Shown: in pieces, positions 1 to 10,152 of the stretch
Position numbering within the stretch: the stretch's first letter is position 1
Layout: every line of letters begins with the position of its first letter
Source of the DNA: Oleiphilaceae bacterium
Lineage (GTDB): Bacteria; Pseudomonadota; Gammaproteobacteria; Pseudomonadales; Oleiphilaceae
Length of the DNA stretch: 64,000 bases
Assembly (NCBI GenBank): GCA_022447365.1
Contig: JAKVBL010000003.1
Location: 248,001 to 312,000, forward strand
Direction of reading: 5' to 3'
Program-made: the position numbers and the translations under genes
Notes under the pieces: generated by a model
Told to the model about the DNA's origin: nothing
Seen by the model: only the letters and a program-made list of their open reading frames with translations
The model's database searches: none

Positions 1-1002
1 CAGCGTTTCATCGTTGGACGTCTTAAGTCTTTTGTTCCGGTTTTTGAGCGCTTCGCATCGGGCGATTACAGTGATCAAAATGATCTAGAGGCAAAGTCAG
101 AAGAATTAAAAACTTTGGTAGCATCGACCAATGCAATGCGCACTGCTATGGTCGATTTGGTTGGAGAGATTCAAGATAAGTCGAACAGCGTCTCAAGCGT
201 TAGCGAAGAAATGTTAGGTTTTGCACAAGGTCTTGCTTCGCAGAGTGACGCACAGTTTCAACAGACTTCTCAGATGACGGTGGCGATTGAAGAAATGTCA
301 GCTTCGTTTAGAGAAGTTGCGCAAAGTGCAGCTGGTGCTGCCGTTGCTACATCGCAAGCAACGAAAGCGGTTGAAGAAGGGAATCAGTTGGTTCAAAACT
401 CAGTGAGAAGTGTGCGTTCTCTTGTTGAGGGTGTTGGTCGTACGAGTGAAACGGTCAATAATTTGAGTCGTGATGCAGAAAACATTGGTGAAGTGCTTAC
501 CGTGATTGAAGGCATCGCTGAACAAACTAATTTACTTGCCTTGAACGCAGCAATTGAAGCAGCACGTGCAGGCGAAGCCGGTCGAGGTTTCGCAGTTGTA
601 GCAGATGAAGTGCGTGGTTTGTCAGTGAGAACTTCTGAATCGACTCAAGAGATCAAAGACATTATTTCTCGCTTACAAGAGTCTTCCAATAGCTGTGTAG
701 GGGTGATGGCGGAGCAAAGTTCATCAGCAGAGTATGCGGCTGAGCAAACTGAAAGTGCAGGGTGTCGGCTAGATGAAATCGTTTCTGCGATCACAAACAT
801 TCAAGACTTGAGTGCAACCATCGCTTCTGCGACAGAACAGCAGGTATCTGTTGTGAATGAAGTGGCTCAGAACGTGAACAGTATTCGTACTCTGAACGAA
901 GAGAGTAATGAGATTGCGCAGCAAACAGATGCGAAAGCATCAGACTTGAACCTAGTGTGTGATCACCTTAATCAGCTAACCAAGAACTTTAAGATTTCAT
1001 AG
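1..1002 (+). CDS. Methyl-accepting chemotaxis protein, C-terminal part (5' end outside window)
   Basis: The reading frame is open from base 1, so the gene starts upstream of the window. The first residues resemble the end of a HAMP linker ([10 protein letters not shown]). They are followed by a long helical signalling domain. The conserved hairpin tip is visible as [20 protein letters not shown] followed by [11 protein letters not shown], which is the site that contacts CheA and CheW in this family. Gln/Glu-rich heptads on both sides fit methylation helices. The sensor domain and membrane segments are not visible, so the ligand cannot be inferred. The downstream gene is convergent. The family assignment is very secure; the specificity is unknown. 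Confidence 0.95.
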   Translation, partial: QRFIVGRLKSFVPVFERFASGDYSDQNDLEAKSEELKTLVASTNAMRTAMVDLVGEIQDKSNSVSSVSEEMLGFAQGLASQSDAQFQQTSQMTVAIEEMSASFREVAQSAAGAAVATSQATKAVEEGNQLVQNSVRSVRSLVEGVGRTSETVNNLSRDAENIGEVLTVIEGIAEQTNLLALNAAIEAARAGEAGRGFAVVADEVRGLSVRTSESTQEIKDIISRLQESSNSCVGVMAEQSSSAEYAAEQTESAGCRLDEIVSAITNIQDLSATIASATEQQVSVVNEVAQNVNSIRTLNEESNEIAQQTDAKASDLNLVCDHLNQLTKNFKIS

Positions 1003-1055
1003 ACGCTTGGTTTAGCTTCTTAACCTAAGGAACGTCTGAACCTATTCCGTTTGCT

Positions 1056-2282
1056 CTATTCCATGGCAGCGACTCTTGGGTCAGGCGTATCGTCTTCTAC
1101 TAGGTCTCTGGCAAACGTGATGGTATTCAGGTCTGGTGTAGAGAGATCTAAGCCTTCAAATATAGACGCCTCGTAAATAGCAGTGTTGACTTTATAGGTC
1201 GTGCCCATCAAATGCTTGCGGGCAGTCGCCGTCACTTTGGTATTTGGAATACGCTGGAAATAGAACCACAAAGTGAACTCAAGGGCGTAGTCGCCAGCTT
1301 GTGTCAAAGCCCATTCGAAAGGCTTGTTTTTGTTAATTTTAACTGAATCATCCTCGGCACATCCTTCGAACGCACGATCAAACATATTGCCGACCTTTTT
1401 CATAAAGCGGTTCATTTCTTCAACACGGTCTTCGCCCGATCGACTCTCAAAAGCGGGATAACCAATATTGTAATGAATAGATGCACGCATGCCGTCCGTA
1501 CTAGCGATTCGGCTGAGGTTGTCAATTTTGCCTTGTAAAAAGCGACTGTTCTTCACCAGTGCGCGGTGATTATTTCGAATGTCATAGAGGGTGACATAAA
1601 CAAATGACACCTTGCTGATGATGTACTCGTTTGGAAAACCATCGATAACAACCACATCGCCATCATCCAAGATTTGGCTGTTGAGAATAATGAGGCCAGA
1701 GATGATATCCGGAGCCCAAACGGGAGAGGTAAACGCCAAGAAACCAATAAATATTCCCATTATCCCAGTCGTTTCTAGAAGACTATCAGCCCCCCAGATT
1801 TTGATGATGATATAAAACGCGCCAAGTGCAGTGGTTGCAACAAGCAATAGGTTAACAATTCGCGTTGAGTAGGTTTCAACGAAGACCTCTTTGTTATCAA
1901 TGGTCTTGGGTGTTCCGAATCGCTTAAAAGAGTGATAGCTCGCTAGCGAGTATAGGTAGATGGTTACGTAGGCGGTGAGTATGGAAAGCCCTATTCGCGA
2001 GAACAGTTGCTCCATATCAATCGTGAAACGTAGCAGCACTAAATCAACTAATAGAAGAACGATGACTAAGAAGTTTAATGAGCGAAATACCTTCATCTTC
2101 ATCATGGTGCTGGAGGTATTTTCGACCATGGCGAACAGTCGGCCTGCGAAGACAATCATGGCCATGGACCAAATTAAAATGGCAATGTGCCCGGTCCACT
2201 CAATGGTGCTCATGTTGGGTAAGAACCAACTCAGAACGCGTTGGCCGGCCTCATGAAGTTTTAAGAGATATACTTCGTCCAT
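1056..2282 (-). CDS. MscS-family mechanosensitive ion channel
   Basis: This is a 408-residue inner-membrane protein. It has about five hydrophobic segments in the first 215 residues, followed by a soluble C-terminal domain. The stretch GIMGIFIGFLAFTSPVWAPD leading into IISGLIILNSQILDDGDVVV matches the MscS pore helix followed by the start of the beta domain (normally a Gly/Ala-rich helix, then a DG-D-V strand). The family opens under membrane tension and releases solutes during hypo-osmotic shock. Compared with E. coli MscS (286 residues) it has extra N-terminal helices and a longer tail, so it is a larger MscS homologue. It lies just downstream of the receiver-EAL gene on the same strand, with a gap of about 10 bp, so co-transcription is plausible. 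Confidence 0.85.
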   Translation of the reverse strand: MDEVYLLKLHEAGQRVLSWFLPNMSTIEWTGHIAILIWSMAMIVFAGRLFAMVENTSSTMMKMKVFRSLNFLVIVLLLVDLVLLRFTIDMEQLFSRIGLSILTAYVTIYLYSLASYHSFKRFGTPKTIDNKEVFVETYSTRIVNLLLVATTALGAFYIIIKIWGADSLLETTGIMGIFIGFLAFTSPVWAPDIISGLIILNSQILDDGDVVVIDGFPNEYIISKVSFVYVTLYDIRNNHRALVKNSRFLQGKIDNLSRIASTDGMRASIHYNIGYPAFESRSGEDRVEEMNRFMKKVGNMFDRAFEGCAEDDSVKINKNKPFEWALTQAGDYALEFTLWFYFQRIPNTKVTATARKHLMGTTYKVNTAIYEASIFEGLDLSTPDLNTITFARDLVEDDTPDPRVAAME

Positions 2283-2292
2283 AATGTTCTAT

Positions 2293-3498
2293 CTACGCCG
2301 TTATAAGTGTGTAAGGGCTTTTGCTTAGCCATGGTTCTAATTGATTCATCGGTAATGCGTCAGAAAAGTAATAGCCTTGTAAATATACGTCTCTGTGCCG
2401 TGTGCTAAATACGATTTGCTCTACTTTCTCAATGCCTTCAAATATCACTTGCGCGCCGACTTCTTGAGCCATCTCCATAATGGCATCGACAGCGATCTGG
2501 CAGAACCCATCCTCATCAATATGTTGAATCAAATGGCGATCGATTTTTATTCGATTGAAGGGGATAGAGTGTAGGTTAGATATATTTGTGTGCCCAGAGC
2601 CGAAATCATCGATGGCAATGTTGTAGCCTTTGAGACGCAATATATTGATGGTTTCTAGTTGATTGCTTGAGCTAATTGGAGATTGTTCCGTCAGTTCAAA
2701 AATAATGCGGTCGGGGTTGATCTGAGCTGCTTGCGTTAAACCATCAAGGCTAGCGGCAAGTGCGACATTCTCGAGCTGACTTGGCTCTATATTGAACGAG
2801 AGCTTAATATCGCTGTTCGAAAACACCTCGGTCTTAAACAAGGCGAGCGCCTTTTGGTACAAGCGCAAAGCTAAGTTATCAAGAAAAGGCGTATCTTCAA
2901 TGTAAGGTAAAAACGAGACAGGCGATAAATATTGTTCTCGTTCTGGGCTATATATTCGCGCAAGACATTCAACGGCTTTGAGGGTTTGGCTTTCAAGATG
3001 AATGATTGGTTGGAAGAATGGCTCAATTAAGTCTTGATCGAAAGCTGCATGAATTTCTTCTTCGCTTAATAAAATGTTTGAACCGCGGTGCGTGGTTCTG
3101 GCAGGTTCGATGCACAGCATGAGCATCCGTTCGAGATCTTTGCTTGAGTAATCATTTGATAATGCACCGAGCATCTTGATACCTGATGACGCTGCTAAAT
3201 TCACCGCTGTTTGAACAATTCGCCGTTCACACACGCTGTTGATTACCACGTAGCCTTTAAATCCGCTACGAGCAAGCTGCTGCAGTATTTCTTGGCCGTT
3301 TATCTCAGGTAGAACGAGGTCGAGGAATAAAATGATCTTGTCTTTACCCTGACTGAGAGCACTTAAACCTTCTTGGCCATTGTCAAAGCTTTGAATATCT
3401 TCGACACCTAAGGCTTCTAACAAACCATCTAACTTAGCTTGCTTAGTGGGGGTGTCCTCAATTATGACAACAGGTAGATCAGAAAATAGGTTCGACAT
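2293..3498 (-). CDS. Response regulator with receiver and EAL (c-di-GMP phosphodiesterase) domains
   Basis: The protein has a receiver domain (about residues 8-125) and an EAL domain (about 145-390). The receiver has the acidic pair E14/D15 and a phospho-acceptor Asp at about residue 60 (LFLDLVLP). EAL proteins hydrolyse c-di-GMP. The visible metal and catalytic motifs are the signature region (here ECL in place of EAL), ELTE, IDDFGSG, IKID, FEGIE and LQGYYFS. The Ala-to-Cys change in the signature leaves the metal-binding Glu intact, so activity is likely but not certain. The frame extends 11 codons upstream, but a strong AAGGAGGG site 3-5 bases before the ATG at 3498 marks that as the start. 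No histidine kinase lies next to it. Confidence 0.88.
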   Translation of the reverse strand: MSNLFSDLPVVIIEDTPTKQAKLDGLLEALGVEDIQSFDNGQEGLSALSQGKDKIILFLDLVLPEINGQEILQQLARSGFKGYVVINSVCERRIVQTAVNLAASSGIKMLGALSNDYSSKDLERMLMLCIEPARTTHRGSNILLSEEEIHAAFDQDLIEPFFQPIIHLESQTLKAVECLARIYSPEREQYLSPVSFLPYIEDTPFLDNLALRLYQKALALFKTEVFSNSDIKLSFNIEPSQLENVALAASLDGLTQAAQINPDRIIFELTEQSPISSSNQLETINILRLKGYNIAIDDFGSGHTNISNLHSIPFNRIKIDRHLIQHIDEDGFCQIAVDAIMEMAQEVGAQVIFEGIEKVEQIVFSTRHRDVYLQGYYFSDALPMNQLEPWLSKSPYTLITA

Positions 3499-3583
3499 TG
3501 GCCCTCCTTGCCCATTCGATGCGGAGTGCATGAAGGGTAGTCTAGGTTTCGTTTTTGGCTTAAAGAAGTCAATAAATAGGTAT

Positions 3584-3610
3584 AAAAAAACCCCGCAAAG
3601 CGGGGTTTTT
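3584..3610 (-). terminator. Rho-independent terminator between the FadL-type remnant and the EAL gene
   Basis: A perfect GC stem CCCCGC/GCGGGG with a 3-base loop is flanked by A7 and T5 tracts, so it would work in both orientations. It lies directly after the stop of the minus-strand FadL-type remnant. Confidence 0.85.
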
Positions 3611-3626
3611 ATGAACTGGTTCTAAC

Positions 3627-4328
3627 TTAGAAGTTAGCACCGAATATTAATTCAAGTTGCGACATTTCCAGTTCGATTTGCTGATTTTGGCTCTGGAGCG
3701 AAGGATTTCTGCCTTTTGCCCAGTTGTCGCTGTCTGCGATAGGATCTTGTGAAAATCCTGCGAAGCTGCCAAGGCCTTTCGCTTTAAAACGCTGGTCACC
3801 AATATTGGTGTTCTCAGACACCTTGTATGCAATAGAAGTGTTTAAAAATACTTGTGATAGATCAACGCCTGTCTCGCCTGCATAGAATACTGACTCGTCA
3901 TAGTCTGTATTCATGCCACTGTTAGCATATAGGTTAACGTTCAGCGCGAGATCATTGCTCAAGTCAGTCTTATAGCCGAATGAAGGGATATAAAACCAAT
4001 CGCTTTCTGAGCGCGTGTCTTGAGGTGTTAAAGCAAACTCGCCAGGCATCGCTGTCATAGGGTTTCCGCCTTCAACAGTAAATCCACGATCTGGGTTAAA
4101 CGCTGCAATTGCTGCGATCTAAATCGTGTCGATGTTGAGCGCAAGAGCTGGATTTGATGCACCCGCAATAGCATCTTGAGTTCTTGCAGTAGATGCACAG
4201 CTCATTGCAATGCTGTTCGCATTGTAACCTAGACGGAAATACCCATTTGTTGCACCTGCTGTACCAGATGAAAGAGCAAAGGCTGCCGTGATGATCGACA
4301 GGGAGAGTTTATTCGTTCGGATGTTCAC
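3627..4328 (-). pseudogene. Decayed OmpP1/FadL/TodX-type outer-membrane transporter
   Basis: The reading frame begins with a good signal peptide (MNIRTNKLSLSIITAAFA...) and then ATNGYFRLGYNANSIAMS, the mature N-terminus typical of the OmpP1/FadL family of hydrophobic-compound transporters. After about 69 codons it hits an in-frame TAG (4119-4121). The same frame continues without a shift through further family-typical segments (AFNPDRGFTVEGGNP, IPSFGYKTD, NSGMNTDY, TGVDLSQ, KGLGSFAGFS) and ends in a beta-strand-like C-terminus finishing in Phe. Only about 230 codons remain, against roughly 400-450 in intact members. Two regions appear to be missing: one after NPAL and one before the last strand. 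A stop codon plus internal deletions argue for a pseudogene. A sequencing error could explain the stop but not the missing length. Confidence 0.8.
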
Positions 4329-4425
4329 TACCGCTATTCAATTCTTCAAAAGGGCGCGGTCCATACACCATAATTTTGAGCGGCAGCTTATAGAAAACAG
4401 CTATATAGTCAAAAGAATTAAAAGT

Positions 4426-5634
4426 TTAGGCCTTATTGCCGGCAGCACTATAACGTTTTATCACGATTGATCCTACAATGGCTGAGAGTAAAGAGCCTGC
4501 AAGCACACCGAGCTTAACACTGTCTGAGTAATTGCCTTCGATGCCTTCAAATGCGAGAGACCCGATAAACAAACTCATCGTAAAGCCAATACCACACAAT
4601 AAGCAGACACCGTATAACTGCCCCCATGTGGCACCATTTGGCAGGCGCGCAAGGCCAATTTTGATGGCAAGCCAACAAGCGCCGAATATGCCTATTTGTT
4701 TACCGACGAATAAGCCAAGAATAATGCCAAGCGTGGTGGTATTCATAAAGGCATCAAGTCCTAAGCCTGTTAAAGATACACCCGCATTGGCAAACGCAAA
4801 TATCGGCAAAATAAAGAAGGCTACCCAGGGATGGAAGTCATGCTCGAGTTCTTTCGCCAAACTTAAGCCGTTGTCGTTTGTTTGATAAAGCGGAATAAAC
4901 CATGCGATAGCAAAGCCTGCCAATGTTGCGTGCACGCCTGATTTTAATACCGCGACCCAAACAACTGTGCCGACAAGCAGGTAGGGCGCAACCTTCGAAA
5001 CTTTCATACGGTTGAAAGCAAACAATACGATTAGCCCCCATGAAGCGACGATTAATGAGGTAGTTGAGAGTTCACTAGAGTAAAAAATCGCAATGATCAC
5101 GATCGCTCCGATATCATCGAAAATCGCGACAGAAAGTAAAAATAGCTTTAAAGACAATGGTAAGCTTTTTCCAAACAAACTAAAGAGGCCGAGTGCGAAT
5201 GCGATATCTGTTGCGGATGGAATCGCCCAGCCACGAACCGACATCGGATCTTCACTATTTATCACCCAGTAAATAAGGGCGGGTATTGCAATACCGGCCA
5301 CAGCGCCAATAGCCGGCAGAAGTACTTGATCAAAAGAAGATAAGCTGCCTTCGATCATTTCTCGTTTAACTTCCAAGCCTACAACGAGAAAGAAGATCGC
5401 CATCAAACCGTCATTGACCCAAAGTAGAAGCGGTTTGTTGATAATAAAATCGCCAAATGACACTTGGATCGGAATATCTAAGGTGCCGTAATACACGCCT
5501 TGTAATCTGGTATTGGCAAAAATAAGCGCTAACACGGCGGCTGCAATCAATAACACCCCGCTTAGGGCGTCATGATCGATCATGTCTTTAAAATCTTTGG
5601 AATCGTGTGTTTCTTGACGGTCTTCGTGGTTCAT
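4426..5634 (-). CDS. nhaA: Na+/H+ antiporter NhaA
   Basis: This 402-residue polytopic inner-membrane protein matches NhaA closely along its whole length. It exchanges sodium or lithium for protons and supports pH and salt homeostasis. The family signatures are visible: the LLLWVNDGLMAIFFLVVGLE region, the ATDIAFALG segment with the Asp of the ion-binding site, and FDDIGAIVIIA with its paired Asp residues. About 12 hydrophobic segments fit the family. The N-terminus is slightly extended by a hydrophilic stretch. The gene appears monocistronic. A sodium antiporter fits a marine habitat but does not prove it. Confidence 0.95.
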   Translation of the reverse strand: MNHEDRQETHDSKDFKDMIDHDALSGVLLIAAAVLALIFANTRLQGVYYGTLDIPIQVSFGDFIINKPLLLWVNDGLMAIFFLVVGLEVKREMIEGSLSSFDQVLLPAIGAVAGIAIPALIYWVINSEDPMSVRGWAIPSATDIAFALGLFSLFGKSLPLSLKLFLLSVAIFDDIGAIVIIAIFYSSELSTTSLIVASWGLIVLFAFNRMKVSKVAPYLLVGTVVWVAVLKSGVHATLAGFAIAWFIPLYQTNDNGLSLAKELEHDFHPWVAFFILPIFAFANAGVSLTGLGLDAFMNTTTLGIILGLFVGKQIGIFGACWLAIKIGLARLPNGATWGQLYGVCLLCGIGFTMSLFIGSLAFEGIEGNYSDSVKLGVLAGSLLSAIVGSIVIKRYSAAGNKA

Positions 5635-5813
5635 CCATCTCTCCGCTTGTTCCCAAGCAATAGGAATAGTCGAATATTTATAAAAAACATTCGGTTTTAA
5701 CGAATTTTAAGCGAGGAAAGGGCTCCTTGGAATATCTAAAAACGTAATGTTGTACTTGAGCTTGTGAATTTTTGTACTTAGCTGTACGGCCCAAAATCAA
5801 AAAGGGCGCTGAC

Positions 5814-5969
5814 ATGAAAAAAGGTTTGATGGTGAGTTCTGTGATCGTTGGATTATTTGCTTGCAGCAGTAGTTCGGGACCTGACGCACCAGAGAGTATT
5901 CATATCAATACAGACTTGAGCGCATTGTTGAGTGATCATGCGAAAGTTGGTTCCACACATACTTTTTAA
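5814..5969 (+). CDS. Very small putative lipoprotein (possibly truncated)
   Basis: This 51-codon frame starts at ATG 5814 and encodes a lysine-rich N-terminus, a hydrophobic core and a lipobox ending at Cys17 (GLFAC), followed by a Ser-rich linker. This is a convincing lipoprotein signal. Only about 34 residues follow the lipidated Cys, and they resemble nothing I recognise. It may be the start of a longer lipoprotein gene that has been truncated, or a genuine small lipoprotein. The frame extends upstream to 5772, but the signal peptide begins at 5814. Nothing further was identified from 5970 to 6180. Confidence 0.45.
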   Translation: MKKGLMVSSVIVGLFACSSSSGPDAPESIHINTDLSALLSDHAKVGSTHTF

Positions 5970-6150
5970 AGGCATGTTGACAGGTGTTGGTTGAATAATT
6001 CCGGAGCTATTTACCCACGCGTGAACTTATTTAGATGCTTTTGTTCTTTAGATATAAACCAAAATAAAGCATGGACTCGTAAAGCAAATTGGTTCTGGTA
6101 TAGGCTAGAGAAGTGATACTTGGACAAGATGTTTCTGCTGTCTTCTTTAG

Positions 6151-7332
<1,182 letters not shown>

Positions 7333-7344
7333 GGAGACATTGCA

Positions 7345-8235
7345 ATGAGCGAAGCCGATTCTGAATTGAAGATGTCAGAGTTAAAACTGCTTAGTCAGCA
7401 AAACTCTTTTGAAGGTCGTTTTATTCGTTATCAACATCGCTCTGCGGTGAACAAATGCGACATGATTTTTTCTGTGTTCGTGCCGCCGCAAGCGCTTAAA
7501 AATGAAGAGGCTTTAGCGCAGACTCCTCTTGTATATTTTCTATCTGGATTAACCTGCACGGACGAAAACTTTATGCAAAAGGCTGGCGCGCATCGTGTCG
7601 CTTCAGACTTAGGTTTAATTCTCGTAGCGCCTGATACCAGCCCTCGCGGTGATGGTGTGCCAGACGATCCAGATGCCGTCTATGACTTTGGTTTGGGGGC
7701 CGGTTTTTACGTCAATTCCACACAAGCACCTTGGGCAACGCATTATCATATGTATGACTACATCGTGGACGAGTTGCCGAGTCTACTTAAGAGCGAATTA
7801 GGAATGACGGGGGCTGCTTCAATTACTGGTCACTCAATGGGTGGGCATGGCGCGTTGACGATAGGTTTGCGCCATCCAGATAACTACCAATCTATTTCAG
7901 CCTTCAGTCCGATTTCGAATCCAAGCCAGTGTCCCTGGGGCGAAAAAGCATTTTCGAACTATTTGGGACAAGACAAGTCTACATGGCTAGCCCATGATGC
8001 TTGTGCATTGTTGATGGAGGTAGAAAGTCACAAACCGATTCTTGTTGACCAAGGTACCGACGATCAGTTTCTAACTGAGCAACTTGGCACGCCGGCTTTA
8101 GAAAAGGCTTTGTCCACAAATAGTAAAGGTGAGTGGATCTTGAATATGCGTGACGGCTACGACCATAGTTATTATTTCATCGCGAGTTTTATCGAAGACC
8201 ATCTTCGCTTTCATGCGAATTGTCTGAATGCTTGA
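7345..8235 (+). CDS. fghA: S-formylglutathione hydrolase
   Basis: This 296-residue alpha/beta-hydrolase of the esterase D family hydrolyses S-formylglutathione to formate and glutathione, the step after the dehydrogenase encoded just upstream. The nucleophile elbow is GHSMGGHGA with Ser164. The acid lies in DQGTDDQF (about 235-242) and the histidine in GYDHSYYF (H274). The family motif LSGLTCTDENF is present near residue 66. An additional 10-15 residues precede the usual N-terminus, and a second in-frame ATG lies about 9 codons in, so the exact start is uncertain. It is cytoplasmic. Confidence 0.96.
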   Translation: MSEADSELKMSELKLLSQQNSFEGRFIRYQHRSAVNKCDMIFSVFVPPQALKNEEALAQTPLVYFLSGLTCTDENFMQKAGAHRVASDLGLILVAPDTSPRGDGVPDDPDAVYDFGLGAGFYVNSTQAPWATHYHMYDYIVDELPSLLKSELGMTGAASITGHSMGGHGALTIGLRHPDNYQSISAFSPISNPSQCPWGEKAFSNYLGQDKSTWLAHDACALLMEVESHKPILVDQGTDDQFLTEQLGTPALEKALSTNSKGEWILNMRDGYDHSYYFIASFIEDHLRFHANCLNA

Positions 8236-8279
8236 GTCATAAATGGTCGTGACTCCTGATAAAGAACAAAGAGAATAAT

Positions 8280-8894
8280 ATGAAGATTTACGAACAAAAA
8301 ATTGCCCCTAACGCCCGTCGTGTGCGGGTTTTCTTGGCTGAAAAAGGTCTTCTTGATCAAGTCGAGTTTGTTGAATTAGACCTGCAAAAAGGCGAGAACA
8401 GAACAGCGGAATTTCGCGGTAAAAACATGCTTGCCAAAATTCCAGTACTAGAACTAGACGATGGCACGCATATTTCTGAATCAGTAGCGATTTGTCGTTA
8501 TTTCGAGGCATTGCATCCAGAAAACCCATTGATGGGCAGTACGCCCTTAGAACAAGCTGAAATTGAAATGTGGCAACGCCGTTGCGAAATCTATTTCATG
8601 AATTTGGTCGGCATGGCATTTCAGCATACATCGGGTTTCTTCGCAGATCGTATGACGCCGATCAAAGAGTGGGGTGAAGAGTGTTACAAAGGTGCGAGCA
8701 AATTCATGCATATGTTAGATAAGCACCTAGCAGACTCAGAATTTGTCGCAGGGGACAGCTACTCAATTGCCGACATCACCGCTATGTGCACGGTCGATTT
8801 TGCACGTGTTGTTCAATTACGCCGCGGCGAAGAGCAAGTGAATCTAAACCGATGGTATGAAGCTGTTTCTGGTCGTGCTAGTGCAAAAGCCTAA
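8280..8894 (+). CDS. Glutathione S-transferase family protein
   Basis: This 204-residue protein has a thioredoxin-like N-terminal domain and a helical C-terminal domain. The conserved cis-Pro segment (AKIPVLEL) and the ES motif that binds the glutathione gamma-glutamyl group (HISESVAICRYFE) are clear. The C-terminal helix motif is visible as SIADITAMC. The N-terminal KIAPNARRVR pattern suggests a Ser/Asn- rather than Tyr-type active site. It lies 44 bp after fghA on the same strand, so it is probably part of the formaldehyde operon. Its substrate cannot be assigned from sequence. Confidence 0.9.
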   Translation: MKIYEQKIAPNARRVRVFLAEKGLLDQVEFVELDLQKGENRTAEFRGKNMLAKIPVLELDDGTHISESVAICRYFEALHPENPLMGSTPLEQAEIEMWQRRCEIYFMNLVGMAFQHTSGFFADRMTPIKEWGEECYKGASKFMHMLDKHLADSEFVAGDSYSIADITAMCTVDFARVVQLRRGEEQVNLNRWYEAVSGRASAKA

Positions 8895-8944
8895 CAATGC
8901 ACCCTTAAAGACAGCAAATCGAATTTCAAAGTTAAGGACCCTTT

Positions 8945-9796
8945 ATGAGTCACGATGTATACGAACCACCTAAAGTGTGGGCTCCCGAAGAAGGAAATGG
9001 CGGCAAGTTTGCTAACATTAATCGTCCAACTTCTGGCGCAACACACGACAAAGAGCTACCTTCGGGTGACCATCCTTTCCAGCTATATTCGCTCGCCACA
9101 CCGAATGGTGTGAAGGTCACGATGATGCTTGAAGAACTACTTCAAGCAGGTCACACCGGTGCGGAATATGATGCTTGGCCAATCAACATCATGGAAGGAG
9201 ATCAATTCGGTAGTGGGTTTGTAGCGATTAATCCAAACTCTAAAATCCCAGCTTTGTTCGATAAAGAAGCGGACGTCCGCATCTTTGAATCTGGAGCAAT
9301 TCTGTTTTATCTCGCAGAAAAGTTTGATGCCTTCTTGCCAAAAGAGACTAAAGCGCGCGCTGAGTGCATGAGTTGGTTGATGTGGCAAATGGGTGCAGGT
9401 CCGTTTTTGGGTGGCGGTTTTGGGCACTTCTATGCCTACGCACCAGAAAAATATAAGTATCCAATTGATCGCTATACCATGGAGGTGAAGCGCCAGTTAG
9501 ATTTGTTAGATAAGCACCTTGCAGATAACGAATACATGGTCGGCAGCGAATATACGATTGCAGATATGACCATCTGGCCTTGGTATGGCGTATTGGCGCA
9601 AGGTAAATTGTATGAAGCCGCTGAATTCTTAGATGTCGAATCCTATAAAAACGTACAGCGTTGGACAGCGCAAGTAGCTGATCGACCCGCTACTGAGCGT
9701 GGACGCATTGTGAATCGTGCATGGGGTGAAACTTGGGAACAACTTCCGATTCGTCGTAGTGCTGAAGATATAGATAAGAAATTAGCGTCAAAGTAG
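8945..9796 (+). CDS. yghU: YghU-type glutathione transferase / disulfide-bond oxidoreductase
   Basis: This 283-residue protein belongs to the Nu-class YghU/YfcG group. Those enzymes have strong disulfide reductase activity with glutathione and bind two glutathione molecules per site. The characteristic N-terminal extension (PPKVWAPEEG...RPTSGATHDKELP) precedes the thioredoxin-like domain, which contains YSLATPNGVKVTMMLEE. The SKIPAL cis-Pro loop and ESGAILFYLAEKF follow. The C-terminal half contains YTIADMTIWPWYG. The gene is 50 bp downstream of another GST gene and ends just before a terminator, so it is probably the last gene of the operon. Confidence 0.93.
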   Translation: MSHDVYEPPKVWAPEEGNGGKFANINRPTSGATHDKELPSGDHPFQLYSLATPNGVKVTMMLEELLQAGHTGAEYDAWPINIMEGDQFGSGFVAINPNSKIPALFDKEADVRIFESGAILFYLAEKFDAFLPKETKARAECMSWLMWQMGAGPFLGGGFGHFYAYAPEKYKYPIDRYTMEVKRQLDLLDKHLADNEYMVGSEYTIADMTIWPWYGVLAQGKLYEAAEFLDVESYKNVQRWTAQVADRPATERGRIVNRAWGETWEQLPIRRSAEDIDKKLASK

Positions 9797-9808
9797 TTTA
9801 ATTACGAT

Positions 9809-9838
9809 TAAAAAGTCTGAATCTTTCAGGCTTTTTTC
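9809..9838 (+). terminator. Terminator of the formaldehyde/GST operon
   Basis: The inverted repeat AGTCTGAA/TTTCAGGCT with a short loop is preceded by an A tract and followed by T6. It lies immediately after the yghU stop codon. Confidence 0.8.
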
Positions 9839-9922
9839 TGTTCCAAATCTCTGAAAAACATTTTCTCTCAATTCTCAAATCCAAATTGTATTTCCATCGT
9901 AAGAATACAAAAGGAGATAACT

Positions 9923-10099
9923 ATGCTTTCGTTTTTCAAATCAGACCCCACTAAAAAGTTAAAGAAGCAATACTTGGCGAAACTTGAAGAAGCCATGAAG
10001 GCGCAGCGCAATGGCGATATTCGAACTTACTCGCAACTCAGCGTAGAAGCCGACGCCTTAGCAAAGCAATTAGAAGCTTTGGAAGAGAGCAAAAGCTAG
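9923..10099 (+). CDS. Small DUF6435-like protein
   Basis: A 58-codon gene preceded by a strong AAGGAGAT ribosome-binding site 5-6 bases before the ATG. The product begins MLSFFKSDPTKKLKKQY and continues as a Lys/Glu/Ala-rich helical hairpin containing MKAQRNGDIRTYSQL. The FKSDP-K-L-K-QY start and the RNGDIR motif match my recollection of the DUF6435 family of about 55-60 residues, which has no known function. Its strong start site and family match support a real gene despite its size. It is probably a cytoplasmic, monocistronic gene. Confidence 0.8.
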   Translation: MLSFFKSDPTKKLKKQYLAKLEEAMKAQRNGDIRTYSQLSVEADALAKQLEALEESKS

Positions 10100-10152
10100 C
10101 TTGATTTGATAGTCTAAGGCGTTAACTAAAATAATTATCCTGAGCCTTGCTT

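Noticed and set aside
3499..3531. Upstream start of the receiver-EAL protein at 3531
   Set aside because: A strong AAGGAGG site lies inside the extension just before ATG 3498.
4119..4328. Separate small secreted protein of 69 residues
   Set aside because: The same frame continues after TAG with more segments of the same transporter family, so it is better explained as part of a pseudogene.
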